Shown in pieces: positions 8,319-17,214 of a stretch of 64,000 bases of DNA. Origin of the DNA: Spartinivicinus poritis (GTDB taxonomy: Bacteria > Pseudomonadota > Gammaproteobacteria > Pseudomonadales > Zooshikellaceae); assembly GCF_028858535.1 (NCBI RefSeq), contig NZ_JAPMOU010000016.1:62001-126000 (forward strand), read 5' to 3'. A program made the position numbers and the translations under genes. The notes below the pieces were generated by a model. It saw nothing but the letters and a program-made list of their open reading frames with translations, ran no database searches and had not been told where the DNA came from. The stretch's first letter is position 1. Every line of letters starts with the position of its first letter.

Positions 8319-9988
8319 GTATAAATATGAAGTACAAACAATACCAAAGTACCATTTATTGTATTCTACTTTGTCTTATCGTTGCTTTTTTATTTTTGAC
8401 AGGCGCACCTGTTGGCGGTGCTTTTTCATGGCCAGACTCTCCACGTCATGCACTAAATGGTGCTTTTGTAATGGATTTTATTGGAGCAGCTCCATTTTAT
8501 GATCCTGTTACTTATGCTTATGATTACTACTCACAATATCCAGCTCTTACGATTTTATTTTATCCACCACTTTTCTCATTTTTATTGGCGCCTTTTTATG
8601 CCATTTTCGGTGTTTCTCAAGAAACAGCTTTATTCGTGCTTTTCATATGCTATGCATTTTTTGCTTGTGGATGTTACTTTTTAGCTCGCCAATGGTTAAC
8701 AGCACCGTTGTCTTTTGGCGTCGCTCTCATGATTGTCGCTTCTCCAGAGATAGCTTACTGGGGCCGTCAAATAATGCTAGAAATACCTGCATTTGCCTTT
8801 TTGGTATGGAGCAGCTACTTCTTAGTTAGGTACACTCGTGAGCAACGTATTTCATGCTTATACCTAAGTATTGCCTTGCTAGTGCTAGGAGTATATACAA
8901 AAATTTCTATTGCTTTCGTTTGTTTACCTTACTTAATTGCCTTAATAAGCGCCAGAGGGTACTCACTCATTAAAGATAAACATAGCTATATCATTGCAGG
9001 GCTGGCAATTATAGGTATTTTACCACTAATACTTTTAACAATTGAGTTTGGACAAGCGAATGTTCAATCTGCGATGGGTATTAGTGATGCTATTGTTTCA
9101 AGACTATCAATTGATGGTTGGATTTGGTATGCACTACGACTTCCTGCACAAGCTGGTTGGCCTGTACTGCTTACCTCAGCTGTTTTTGTTACATTATGGC
9201 TCTGGCCATTCACCACTAGGCCCAACATTCATAATAGTTTATTTTTAATATCGTGGCTCGTAGTTGGATACCTATTTTACTCATCTATTGATTTAAAAGA
9301 GACCAGACACAGCATCTATTTGCTCCTTCCTATCGCTATTTTTGCTGGCTTTACTTGTCATTATCTATTTCAAAGCAAGCTCTTTCAAAATAAGATATTT
9401 AAAAATCAAGCGTTATGGGCTGCCACAAGCTGCATTTTAATTGGGGTATTAACACTAACCATGACAAGTATTTCGCGACCAGTACATTATGTGGATGGCT
9501 ACCGCGATGTTGTTGACTATATAGCCGAAGTTACACCAGACAATAGTAATGTATTATTCTCTGGCTACCGAGATGGCTCGTTTATTTTCAATATGCGAGC
9601 CAAATCAAATCGCCCTGATGTAAATATTTTACGTGCAGATAAATTATTATTGGAAGTTGCTGTACGACGCTCACTAGGCGTTAAACAGCAAAGCTATAGT
9701 GAAGCTGAAATAAATGATTTAATTAATAAAATGGGCGTTCATTACATTGTCGCCCAACCAAATTTTTGGGTAGATCTAGATCAAATGGCTAAGTTACAGA
9801 ATGTTCTTAGAAGTGACCAATTTAAAGAAGTCAAGCGATTTAAAATGCCCTCTAATTATAATGCCCAGGAAAAAGAGCTTATAGTTTATCGTAATCTAGG
9901 TAATATAGCGGATGGGCCAATAAAAATTTCAAATAACTTACCCATTATCGGTAGAAAAATTACTAACTCGCCAAAAACTGGCGGATAA
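8315..9988 (+). CDS. GT-C glycosyltransferase, ArnT/PMT-like family
   Basis: The 557-residue protein has about 11 hydrophobic segments up to residue 400 and then a soluble C-terminal domain of about 150 residues. The first periplasmic loop has paired acidic residues near WPDSPRHALNGAFVMD, and WGRQIMLEIPAFAFLVWS matches the GT39/ArnT-like pattern. Enzymes of this type take a sugar from a polyprenyl-phosphate donor and attach it to a periplasmic acceptor. Together with the two preceding genes this makes a donor-synthesis, flipping and transfer set. The acceptor (LPS, pilin or another glycan) is unknown. A strong terminator follows. Confidence 0.8.
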   Translation: MSINMKYKQYQSTIYCILLCLIVAFLFLTGAPVGGAFSWPDSPRHALNGAFVMDFIGAAPFYDPVTYAYDYYSQYPALTILFYPPLFSFLLAPFYAIFGVSQETALFVLFICYAFFACGCYFLARQWLTAPLSFGVALMIVASPEIAYWGRQIMLEIPAFAFLVWSSYFLVRYTREQRISCLYLSIALLVLGVYTKISIAFVCLPYLIALISARGYSLIKDKHSYIIAGLAIIGILPLILLTIEFGQANVQSAMGISDAIVSRLSIDGWIWYALRLPAQAGWPVLLTSAVFVTLWLWPFTTRPNIHNSLFLISWLVVGYLFYSSIDLKETRHSIYLLLPIAIFAGFTCHYLFQSKLFQNKIFKNQALWAATSCILIGVLTLTMTSISRPVHYVDGYRDVVDYIAEVTPDNSNVLFSGYRDGSFIFNMRAKSNRPDVNILRADKLLLEVAVRRSLGVKQQSYSEAEINDLINKMGVHYIVAQPNFWVDLDQMAKLQNVLRSDQFKEVKRFKMPSNYNAQEKELIVYRNLGNIADGPIKISNNLPIIGRKITNSPKTGG

Positions 9989-10001
9989 TACCACTTTTCC
10001 C

Positions 10002-10044
10002 AAAAGTCTGTTGCGAAAGATATACCTTTCACAACAGACTTTTT
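10002..10044. terminator. Bidirectional terminator between the GT-C gene and upp
   Basis: AAAAGTCTGTTG pairs with CAACAGACTTTT, and the stem continues with one mismatch to about 18 bp around a 6-nt loop. A T tract follows on the plus side and an A tract precedes it, so it can serve both convergent genes. Confidence 0.85.
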
Positions 10045-10049
10045 ACACA

Positions 10050-10676
10050 TTACTTTGTACCAAAAATTTTATCCCCAGCATCTCCCAAGCCTGGAATAAT
10101 ATAACCATTTTCATTGAGATTCTCATCAATAGAGGCGGTAAATATCTCTACATCGGGGTGAGCATCTGTTACTTTTTTGATCCCCTCAGGCGCTGCAACC
10201 AGGACTAATACCCTGATTTCATGGCAACCAGCTTTTTTTAACATTTCGATAGTAGCCACCATTGATCCCCCTGTTGCTAACATCGGGTCTACTATCAGCG
10301 CCATCCGCTCACCAATATTACTTACCAACTTTTCAAAGTAGGGTACAGGTTCTAAGGTTTCTTCATTGCGGTAAAGCCCTACTACACTAACCTTAGCGTT
10401 GGGAATAAGTTCTAATACTCCATCCAACATACCAAGGCCCGCACGCAAAATAGGCACCACAGTAATTTTTTTGCCTTTTATTTGTTTAACCGTAACGTTC
10501 CCTGCCCAACCAGTAATCACCTTATCCTCTAATGGTAAGTCTTTTGTTGCTTCATAAGTAAGCAAACAACCTACTTCACTCGCTAACCCACGGAACCCCT
10601 TGGTGCTAATCCCTTCTTTACGCATTAATCCAAGTTTATGCTGTACCAAAGGATGCTTAATCTCATGGACTTTCAT
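10050..10676 (-). CDS. upp: Uracil phosphoribosyltransferase
   Basis: The protein has 208 residues, the usual length for Upp. It salvages uracil with PRPP to give UMP. The N-terminus has [12 protein letters not shown], residues about 76-84 read VPILRAGLG, the PRPP loop is [11 protein letters not shown] near residue 130, and the C-terminal uracil-binding segment is [18 protein letters not shown]. It lies near hpt, as in Pseudomonas, but on the opposite strand. It ends 6 nt from the shared terminator. The 436-bp gap to hpt holds a short hairpin (AGTGAGG/CCTCACT, 10740-10759) and no ORF that I can support. Confidence 0.97.
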   Translation of the reverse strand: MKVHEIKHPLVQHKLGLMRKEGISTKGFRGLASEVGCLLTYEATKDLPLEDKVITGWAGNVTVKQIKGKKITVVPILRAGLGMLDGVLELIPNAKVSVVGLYRNEETLEPVPYFEKLVSNIGERMALIVDPMLATGGSMVATIEMLKKAGCHEIRVLVLVAAPEGIKKVTDAHPDVEIFTASIDENLNENGYIIPGLGDAGDKIFGTK

Positions 10677-11112
10677 GTTTCACTCTGCTTGTTATTAATC
10701 AGTTACTTATCGTAGTGCTTATCGTGTCGTGCTTCATACTAAGTGAGGTTTACCCCTCACTCAAGCTTCTTACCCCCCTCTTGACAGCATTTAATATAGA
10801 GAAAAAGGCATACAACACTCGTTGATTTGGCGATACACTTTCACTTAGCTCAATAAGAACCCTCTTTTACTGCATTATTAGAACAATCAGATTGTTGTCA
10901 TCAACCCCAAGAAAAAGCTTGCTCAATTGGTTAATCCTTAGTATGGTTGCGCCCTTTATATCTAGTGTATGGCACCAATCTCAGGGTAAAATCGTTGGCT
11001 ACTGTTAGGGGCATTACACTAGTAACAAAACTCATCAGAAACCTAGACTTCTGGTGTATCATTTTGGCTATTGTATTACATACTTATCCAACGCTTAGTG
11101 AGGTTCCCATTC

Positions 11113-11667
11113 ATGCCTGTTGATCTTGACCATATTAAAGAGGTGTATGCTGAAGCAGACTGCTTATATGACGATGCAGAAGTTGAAGCAGCCATCGACC
11201 GCATGGGACAAGCTATCACAGCTGATCTGGCTAACAGTAATCCACTGGTTTTCTGCATTATGAATGGTGGACTTGTCACCAGTGGTAAGCTTTTGACCAA
11301 GCTGAACTTCCCTTTACAAATAGACTATATCCACGCTACCCGTTACCGTAACGAAACTCGAGGCGGAGAATTAAATTGGCTGGTTAAGCCAAATACGGAA
11401 ATGAAAGGCCGTAACGTTCTAATCATCGATGATATTTTAGATGAAGGACATACTCTTGCAGCAATTGTTGACTATTGCCGAAAAGCTGAAGCCAAGTCAG
11501 TAATCACAGCCGTGCTGGTTGAGAAAAAGCATGATAGAAAAGGAGTTAGCCTTGATGCTGACTATATCGGCTTACAAATAGAAGACCGCTATATTTTTGG
11601 TTACGGAATGGACTATAAAGGCTACTGGCGTAATGCACCAGGCATTTATGCTCTAAAAGGCCATTAA
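11113..11667 (+). CDS. hpt: Hypoxanthine-guanine phosphoribosyltransferase
   Basis: The start at 11113 (MPVDLDHIKEVY) matches Pseudomonas homologues and has GTGAGG about 9 nt upstream; the frame is open 14 codons further upstream, but those look untranslated. The product is 184 residues. It has NPLVFCIMNGGL (diphosphate-binding region), the PRPP motif VLIIDDILDEGHTL and the base-binding segment YIGLQIEDRYIFGYGMDYKGYWRN. It converts hypoxanthine and guanine with PRPP to IMP and GMP. A perfect 24-bp inverted repeat starts 28 nt downstream. Confidence 0.95.
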   Translation: MPVDLDHIKEVYAEADCLYDDAEVEAAIDRMGQAITADLANSNPLVFCIMNGGLVTSGKLLTKLNFPLQIDYIHATRYRNETRGGELNWLVKPNTEMKGRNVLIIDDILDEGHTLAAIVDYCRKAEAKSVITAVLVEKKHDRKGVSLDADYIGLQIEDRYIFGYGMDYKGYWRNAPGIYALKGH

Positions 11668-11694
11668 GGAACACCCTCTACCACTATCATAGAG

Positions 11695-11751
11695 TACAAC
11701 TACTTGGTTATCTGTTGCCTAAGGAAAGCAACAGATAACCAAGTAGTTGTA
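11695..11751. repeat. Perfect 24-bp inverted repeat with 9-nt loop
   Basis: TACAACTACTTGGTTATCTG plus TTGC is mirrored exactly by GCAA plus CAGATAACCAAGTAGTTGTA around CTAAGGAAA. Being downstream of hpt it may end transcription, but the 3' side is not T-rich, and the arms are longer and less GC-rich than the other terminators in this window. Confidence 0.8.
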
Positions 11752-11849
11752 CCTGTTCCTATTGTATTCTTTTCAGCCTGTCATAGCCTACTTACCATAA
11801 GCCTGGTAAAATTTACCCTGTTGACTTTGTTTTTAGCAGGTGTATTTCA

Positions 11850-12140
11850 GTGAAAAAAGATAAACAAAAAGTTATTGGCGAAGATGTATCTGATGAGCGT
11901 TTAAAAGAACTGTTAGCCACTCAATCTTATGATGGCACCAATAATGACTACCACATACTGACCAACGCTTATCGAGCACTACGTGAGGATGATTTTAGCC
12001 GATTCTTAACATTTTTTATTGCAGCAGGCCACAACATCAATGCCAGAAATAAAGAAGGTGAAACTTTTCTAACAACTATTAGCTGCCACCAGCAAGCAAA
12101 GGTTTATATAAACGCATTAAAGCAAGCAGGTGCCAACTAA
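11850..12140 (+). CDS. PA4642-like conserved hypothetical protein
   Basis: This 96-residue protein starts with GTG. It begins KKDKQKVIGEDVSDERLKE and includes HILTNAYRALREDDFSRFL, FFIAAGHNINARNKEGETF and a final helix. It resembles the small acidic Pseudomonas protein PA4642, which lies a few genes from hpt and upp there. The AGHNINARNKEGETFL segment looks like an ankyrin-type turn. No biochemical role is known to me. GCAGG lies about 9 nt before the GTG. Confidence 0.85.
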   Translation: MKKDKQKVIGEDVSDERLKELLATQSYDGTNNDYHILTNAYRALREDDFSRFLTFFIAAGHNINARNKEGETFLTTISCHQQAKVYINALKQAGAN

Positions 12141-12145
12141 GGCAC

Positions 12146-12207
12146 TTTTCGCGAATGATATTTAGGACTAATCACTAGAAGTTTGTCTTAACATTCATTC
12201 GCCAGAA
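12146..12207. repeat. GCGAATGA inverted-repeat element, copy 3 (divergent)
   Basis: The left arm TTCGCGAATGATATTTAGGA pairs with the reverse complement of the right arm, TCTGGCGAATGAATGTTAAG. The outer TATACC motif is lost. It begins 5 nt after the PA4642-like stop. The rest of the gap to 12543 is very AT-rich and holds no ORF that I can support. Confidence 0.5.
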
Positions 12208-12543
12208 CTACGCCAGCAACTATTTAGATGCAAACAAATGTCTTCCAAAGTGCATTTAATTATAAATCAAACTAGACGTTATTAATCAAAAGTACTAACT
12301 TACACACTCCCACATCCCCAGAAAAACTCCCTATTTATTTACAAAGCACTAATCTTTAAAAAATATTGTAAAAGCTTTCATTCCTTTCACTAAAAAGTAC
12401 TATTAACAATTAAAATTAATAAAAATTACAATCAATTGTCATAGTATTTTTTAAAATTCTATAAAGTATAGATCGCTTATGCTATATTGAGCGGGACCTC
12501 ACTCAATAACAAGCCAACTGACAATAAGTCATATTTCGTATAT

Positions 12544-14070
12544 ATGAGCAACACTGACATTACAAAAAAAATGGGCATTGGAGCAGTTTGGATGGTAGTC
12601 CTAAGGCTGTGTGTTCGCCTATTAAGCATTGTTAGTCTGTTTATTATGGCTAGGCTGCTTGTTCCTGAAGATTACGGAATTGTTGCACTTGCTATGAGTT
12701 TTTATGCCATCTTAGATGTTGTCACTACCTTTAACTTCGACTTACCGTTAATACAAAATCAGCAAGCAACCAAGGACGACTACAATACCGCTTGGAGCTT
12801 AAATATTCTTATGGGGCTATTTATCGCAATAGGTCTGCTGATTGGCTGTTATCCTATCGCAAGCCTGTTTAATGAACCCCAGTTAGTCCCAATTTTTCTT
12901 TGCTTAGCAGGCATGGCCATCATACAAGGTTTCACCAACATTGGCGTTGTCAACTTTCGTAAAGAGCTAAATCTGAAGAAAGAGTTTAACTTTGAATTCG
13001 GTAAAAAAATTCTATCTTTTTTAGTAACTGTAGGTGCTGGTCTTTTATTAAAGTCTTACTGGGCTTTAGTTTTTGGCATGATTACTAACTGTTTAGCAGG
13101 CCTAATTCTTAGTTTCATTATGAGTAGTTACCGCCCTTCTCTCTCCTTAAAAAGCTGGCGTAGTTTGTTAAGCTTTTCAAAATGGATGTTATTTACAAAT
13201 GTTCTGCTCTATGCAAACAATCGCCTGATGATGTTAATTGTTGGTAGCTCACTCAATACTAAAATACTTGGAAACTACTCAATGATGAAAGAGGTTGCTG
13301 ATATCACCACTGTTGAGTTAGTACTTCCTATACAAAAAGCGCTATTTCCTGGCTATTCAAAATTAACAGACGACAAACCCCAATTAGCTCAAGTATTTCT
13401 TAATAGTATTGCTATGATTGCATTTTTTGGCGTACCAATAGCTACTACACTTGCGGCACTAAATGAACATTTTGTTATCACGTTATTAGGTGAAAAATGG
13501 CTAAGTGAATCATGGATGTTAAAGATTTTTTGCCTTGCAGGGGCATTTTCATTAGTCACAGGCGCAACTTTGTCAATCTATTATGCTCTGGCAAAACCGC
13601 AAATAGTAACTGCTATTTTATTCATTCAAGGAGCAATCAGAATTTCTTTATTCAGCTACTTTATTATACAAGGCTATATAACAGAAGCACTTCTTAGTAT
13701 CCTGGTAACTGCGATCCTCAGCACAGCATTAAGTCTAGTAATCAGTTGCCGACTACTCTCCTTACCAGTCTTTCAGTTACTTTGGCCATTAACCCGTACA
13801 ACTTTGTCAGCTGTTTTACTTATGGCTTCTTTGTTACTGTTAACAAAATGGTTTCCACTACAGTATAATTTTTTCATAGACTTCCTATCAATGTCTGTAA
13901 TGACCTTGATTGGTATCGTTGTTTATACCGTTTGTCATTTTAGCTTGTGGTACTTTACCTATAACAGCCAAAACACTGCTTACTGTTCAAAAGCAACTGG
14001 CGCAGAGAGCATTATTATCCAGTTAGTTAAACCTAAACTGTCCGCGCTAAGATTAAGGCTAAGCACCTAG
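12544..14070 (+). CDS. Wzx/WzxC-type polysaccharide flippase (MOP superfamily)
   Basis: The start is placed at ATG 12544 (MSNTDITKKMGIGAVWM), giving 508 residues; the frame continues 19 codons upstream only to a TTG, and no good ribosome site marks either. About 12-14 hydrophobic segments follow. The N-terminal half has the family pattern ARLLVPEDYGIVALAMSFYA, then LDVVTTFNFDLPLIQNQ, then YNTAWSLNILMG. Proteins of this family flip lipid-linked oligosaccharide repeats across the inner membrane. No glycosyltransferase cluster is adjacent. It could serve exopolysaccharide export or the UbiA/GT-C operon a few kb away, but that is speculation. Confidence 0.85.
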   Translation: MSNTDITKKMGIGAVWMVVLRLCVRLLSIVSLFIMARLLVPEDYGIVALAMSFYAILDVVTTFNFDLPLIQNQQATKDDYNTAWSLNILMGLFIAIGLLIGCYPIASLFNEPQLVPIFLCLAGMAIIQGFTNIGVVNFRKELNLKKEFNFEFGKKILSFLVTVGAGLLLKSYWALVFGMITNCLAGLILSFIMSSYRPSLSLKSWRSLLSFSKWMLFTNVLLYANNRLMMLIVGSSLNTKILGNYSMMKEVADITTVELVLPIQKALFPGYSKLTDDKPQLAQVFLNSIAMIAFFGVPIATTLAALNEHFVITLLGEKWLSESWMLKIFCLAGAFSLVTGATLSIYYALAKPQIVTAILFIQGAIRISLFSYFIIQGYITEALLSILVTAILSTALSLVISCRLLSLPVFQLLWPLTRTTLSAVLLMASLLLLTKWFPLQYNFFIDFLSMSVMTLIGIVVYTVCHFSLWYFTYNSQNTAYCSKATGAESIIIQLVKPKLSALRLRLST

Positions 14071-14097
14071 CTTAAATGATGCTGACTACTAACACCT

Positions 14098-14164
14098 CCC
14101 TTCGCGAATGACTTTTAAGATAAGATTTGTTCTCGTCGCTAAAAGCCATTTGCTTTGGCTAAAT
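14098..14164. repeat. GCGAATGA inverted-repeat element, copy 4
   Basis: The left arm is CCCTTCGCGAATGACTTTTA. The reverse complement of the right arm is TTTAGCCAAAGCAAATGGCT followed by TTTAG. It sits between the convergent flippase and oppF genes. Just outside, CATTGAGAGA is shared with the interior of copy 1. Confidence 0.55.
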
Positions 14165-14201
14165 AAAGAAGCCTTCATTGAGAGAGTTAAATTAAAACGC
14201 T

Positions 14202-15224
14202 TTAACAGTTCCCACCTTCTACTTTTAAACAAGACACTTGATGGTTATCAATCGCTTGCAATGTTGGCCGTTGCTGCTGACACCGAGCTTCTGCGATAGG
14301 GCAACGAGTGCAAAAAACACAACCTTTGGGTGGGTTAATGGGTGATGGAAGATCACCAACTAAAATTTGCGCCTGTTTATCTCTTTCTTTTTCTGGATCA
14401 GCCAATGGCACTGCTGACAACAGTGCCTGAGTATAAGGGTGCAGTGGATTAGTATATAACTCTTTACTACTGGCCAGCTCCACAACATTTCCCAGATACA
14501 TTACCATTACCCGATCACTGATGTGTTTAACTACACTTAAGTCATGAGCAATAAACACCAGAGAAAGCTTCATTTCCCGCTGTAATTCTTTAAGTAAGTT
14601 AACAACTTGCGCCTGAATAGACACATCTAACGCACTCACAGGCTCATCACAAACCACCAGCTTGGGTTCTAAAATTAATGCTCTGGCAATACCCACCCGT
14701 TGACACTGACCACCAGAAAATTCATGGGGGTAACGGTTAACCACATTGGGTAATAAACCTACCTTACTCATCATGGCTTTAACTTTTTCTTCTACCTGAC
14801 GTTTACTCATATCAGGAAAAAAGGTTTGTAATGGTTCGGCAATAATTTCACCAATTGTCATTCTTGGATTGAGAGACGCTAATGGGTCCTGAAAAATAAA
14901 CTGTAAATCCTGTCTTTTTTCTCTCAATTCATCCTGATTTAATTGAGTAAGATCCTGCCCTAACCATAAAACAGAGCCAGAGTGTGCTGGTATTAATCCA
15001 ATCAAGGCTCTGGCTAAGCTCGATTTTCCACAGCCAGACTCACCAACAACGCCCAGGGTTTCTCCCTCATAAATATCAAAGCTCACTCCATCTACCGCTT
15101 TTAAAGTCGGCTTTGGTTGCCATGGCCAGCCACCTTTATTATCAACTCTAAAGTGAACTTTAAGGTCTCTGACTTGTACAATTACTTTGTCTGATGTTGT
15201 CATGTTTTCTGAAGCCGCTATCAT
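14202..15224 (-). CDS. oppF: Oligopeptide ABC transporter, ATP-binding protein OppF
   Basis: The 340-residue ATPase has Walker A GESGCGKSS, the signature FSGGQCQRVGIAR and Walker B LVVCDEPVSALD. The C-terminal oligopeptide/dipeptide domain contains Cys-rich GCVFCTRCPIAEARC, as usual in OppF/DppF. It couples ATP hydrolysis to peptide import with OppD. Its ATG overlaps the oppD stop by 4 nt. It is the last gene of the opp operon, and I see no clear terminator after it. Confidence 0.93.
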   Translation of the reverse strand: MIAASENMTTSDKVIVQVRDLKVHFRVDNKGGWPWQPKPTLKAVDGVSFDIYEGETLGVVGESGCGKSSLARALIGLIPAHSGSVLWLGQDLTQLNQDELREKRQDLQFIFQDPLASLNPRMTIGEIIAEPLQTFFPDMSKRQVEEKVKAMMSKVGLLPNVVNRYPHEFSGGQCQRVGIARALILEPKLVVCDEPVSALDVSIQAQVVNLLKELQREMKLSLVFIAHDLSVVKHISDRVMVMYLGNVVELASSKELYTNPLHPYTQALLSAVPLADPEKERDKQAQILVGDLPSPINPPKGCVFCTRCPIAEARCQQQRPTLQAIDNHQVSCLKVEGGNC

Positions 15225-16264
15225 GCCATCGCCTCTTGATTAAGCCCGTTGTGCTCAAACCCCTTCTGCTTACTTGACAGCTGCTCAGTTTTTTTTTGCT
15301 GTAAAGTTTCTTTTTCCAGATGACATGCCCGTTGACGATAGCCATCAAATGTTATTAAGTCAGGTGCAGCCTGCTTACATCTGTCAAACACATAACCACA
15401 ACGATCCTGGAAAGGACAACCCTGAGGTAAGTTTAATAAATTAGGAGGATTACCGGGAATGGTTGGTAACTCAGCCTGGTCGGCAACTAAATCGGGTATG
15501 GAAGCCAATAAACCTTTAGTATAAGGATGAGTCGGCTGGTAAAACACATCATTCACTGCACCATACTCCATTGTACGGCCCGCATACATCACCAGTACTT
15601 TATCACAAAGGCCAGCCACAACACCCAGGTCATGGGTGATCATAATAATAGACGTGTTAAATTCCTGCTTGAGTTCATTTAATAAAGTTAATATTTGGGC
15701 TTGTACCGTTACATCAAGTGCTGTAGTTGGTTCATCAGCAATCAATAGCTTAGGGCGACACAACAAGGCCATTGCAATCATCACCCGTTGACGCATTCCT
15801 CCTGAAAATTCATGAGGATACATATCAATACGTTTATGAGCCTCTGGTATGTGCACTGCTTCTAGCATGCGGATCGATTCAGCCCTAGCTGACTTTTTAT
15901 CCATACCTTTATGCAAAATTAACACTTCTGCTAACTGCTTCCCTACTTTCATATAAGGATTAAGCGATGTCATTGGGTCCTGAAAAATCATCGCAATTTG
16001 TTCAGCTCTGATTTTATTTAATTCTGTATTGCTTAATTGCAAAATATCTTTGCCATTAAATAAGGCTTTACCTGACGTATGACCATTCTTAGCAAGTAAT
16101 CCCATTAAAGCAAAAGCGGTTTGACTTTTACCCGAGCCAGACTCCCCTACAATGCCCAAGGTCTCACCTTCAGACAAAGCAAAATTTAAGCTGTTTACAG
16201 CCGTCACCATGCCATCAGGAGTCTCAAACTCTACCCGTAAATCTTGTACATCTAATAAGCTCAT
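15221..16264 (-). CDS. oppD: Oligopeptide ABC transporter, ATP-binding protein OppD
   Basis: The 347-residue ATPase has Walker A GESGSGKSQ, signature FSGGMRQRVMIAMAL, Walker B LLIADEPTTALDVT and the C-terminal oligopeptide-domain cysteines (GCPFQDRCGYVFDRC). It is the partner of OppF on the inner face of the membrane. A GGGGG run lies about 8 nt before the ATG. There is a C-terminal tail of about 35 residues rich in Lys and Gln beyond the usual end. Confidence 0.93.
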   Translation of the reverse strand: MSLLDVQDLRVEFETPDGMVTAVNSLNFALSEGETLGIVGESGSGKSQTAFALMGLLAKNGHTSGKALFNGKDILQLSNTELNKIRAEQIAMIFQDPMTSLNPYMKVGKQLAEVLILHKGMDKKSARAESIRMLEAVHIPEAHKRIDMYPHEFSGGMRQRVMIAMALLCRPKLLIADEPTTALDVTVQAQILTLLNELKQEFNTSIIMITHDLGVVAGLCDKVLVMYAGRTMEYGAVNDVFYQPTHPYTKGLLASIPDLVADQAELPTIPGNPPNLLNLPQGCPFQDRCGYVFDRCKQAAPDLITFDGYRQRACHLEKETLQQKKTEQLSSKQKGFEHNGLNQEAMA

Positions 16265-16275
16265 GCTAACACCCC

Positions 16276-17184
16276 CTAGCGATCCTTAGGATCCAATGCA
16301 TCTCTTAACCCATCGCCCACAAAGTTAAAACAAAACAGTGTCAGCACGAGAAAACTGGCTGGAAATAGCAACTGCCATGGGGTGATATCCATGGTTTTTG
16401 CCCCTTCAGAAATGAGTGCTCCCCAACTGGTCTGTGGCTCCTGAATACCTAGCCCTAAATAACTTAAAAACGATTCAAATAAAATCATGCTAGGTACCAG
16501 CAGAGTGGCATACACAACAACTACACCCAATACGTTAGGCACTATGTGTCGAGTAACTATTTTATTAGTCCTAACCCCACAGGCATGAGCAGCCTCAATA
16601 AACTCTTTGTTTTTTAGGCTAAGGGTTTGCCCCCTAACTATCCTGGCCATATCAAGCCAAGACACCATGCCAATAGCAACAAAAATCAGGAGTATATTAC
16701 GACCAAAAAAGGTCACTAATAAAATGACAAAAAACATGAAAGGAAATGAACTAAGTACTTCTAGTGTACGCATCATAAAGCTATCCAGTTTCCCTCCTAC
16801 AAAACCGGAAACAGCACCATACAAGGTACCCACTACTACCGCAACTAAGCTGCCCATCACCCCAACCATCAAGGATATTTGCCCCCCCATCATGACCCGT
16901 ACAAATAAATCACGGCCTAGAGGATCAGTACCGAAGTAATGTCCTGACTCAATAGAAGGTGCAGCATTCATTGCCAACCAGTCAGTATCATCGTAAGCAA
17001 ACTCACTTAAAAATGGGCCAACGATGGTCATAATACTAATCAACAACAAAATTATCAGGCTAACAATTGCCGCTTTATTGGAAATAAAACGGCGCCAGGC
17101 ATCTTCCCACAGGCTACGGCCTTTTACATCTGCTTCTGCTGCAGCCTGCTGTAAAGACTCAATTTTTTTTGTTAAAGCAAGCAT
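16276..17184 (-). CDS. oppC: Oligopeptide ABC transporter, permease OppC
   Basis: The 302-residue inner membrane permease has the OppC N-terminal segment GRSLWEDAWRRFISNKAAI, the early periplasmic loop with HYFGTDPLGRDLF, and the cytoplasmic EAA loop EAAHACGVRTNKIVTRHIVPN that docks on OppD/F. About six membrane helices are visible. It starts 30 nt after the oppB stop and ends 11 nt before oppD. GAGAG is upstream of the ATG. Confidence 0.93.
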   Translation of the reverse strand: MLALTKKIESLQQAAAEADVKGRSLWEDAWRRFISNKAAIVSLIILLLISIMTIVGPFLSEFAYDDTDWLAMNAAPSIESGHYFGTDPLGRDLFVRVMMGGQISLMVGVMGSLVAVVVGTLYGAVSGFVGGKLDSFMMRTLEVLSSFPFMFFVILLVTFFGRNILLIFVAIGMVSWLDMARIVRGQTLSLKNKEFIEAAHACGVRTNKIVTRHIVPNVLGVVVVYATLLVPSMILFESFLSYLGLGIQEPQTSWGALISEGAKTMDITPWQLLFPASFLVLTLFCFNFVGDGLRDALDPKDR

Positions 17185-17214
17185 GACTATCTCTCGTAGT
17201 ATTTTATTATTTTG

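Noticed and set aside
10740-10759. Hairpin AGTGAGG/CCTCACT as an upp riboswitch or attenuator
   Set aside because: The stem is short, with no T tract or antiterminator alternative visible, so a regulatory claim is not supported.
14108-14299. 63-codon plus-strand ORF
   Set aside because: It starts inside a repeat element and then runs antisense to the end of oppF.
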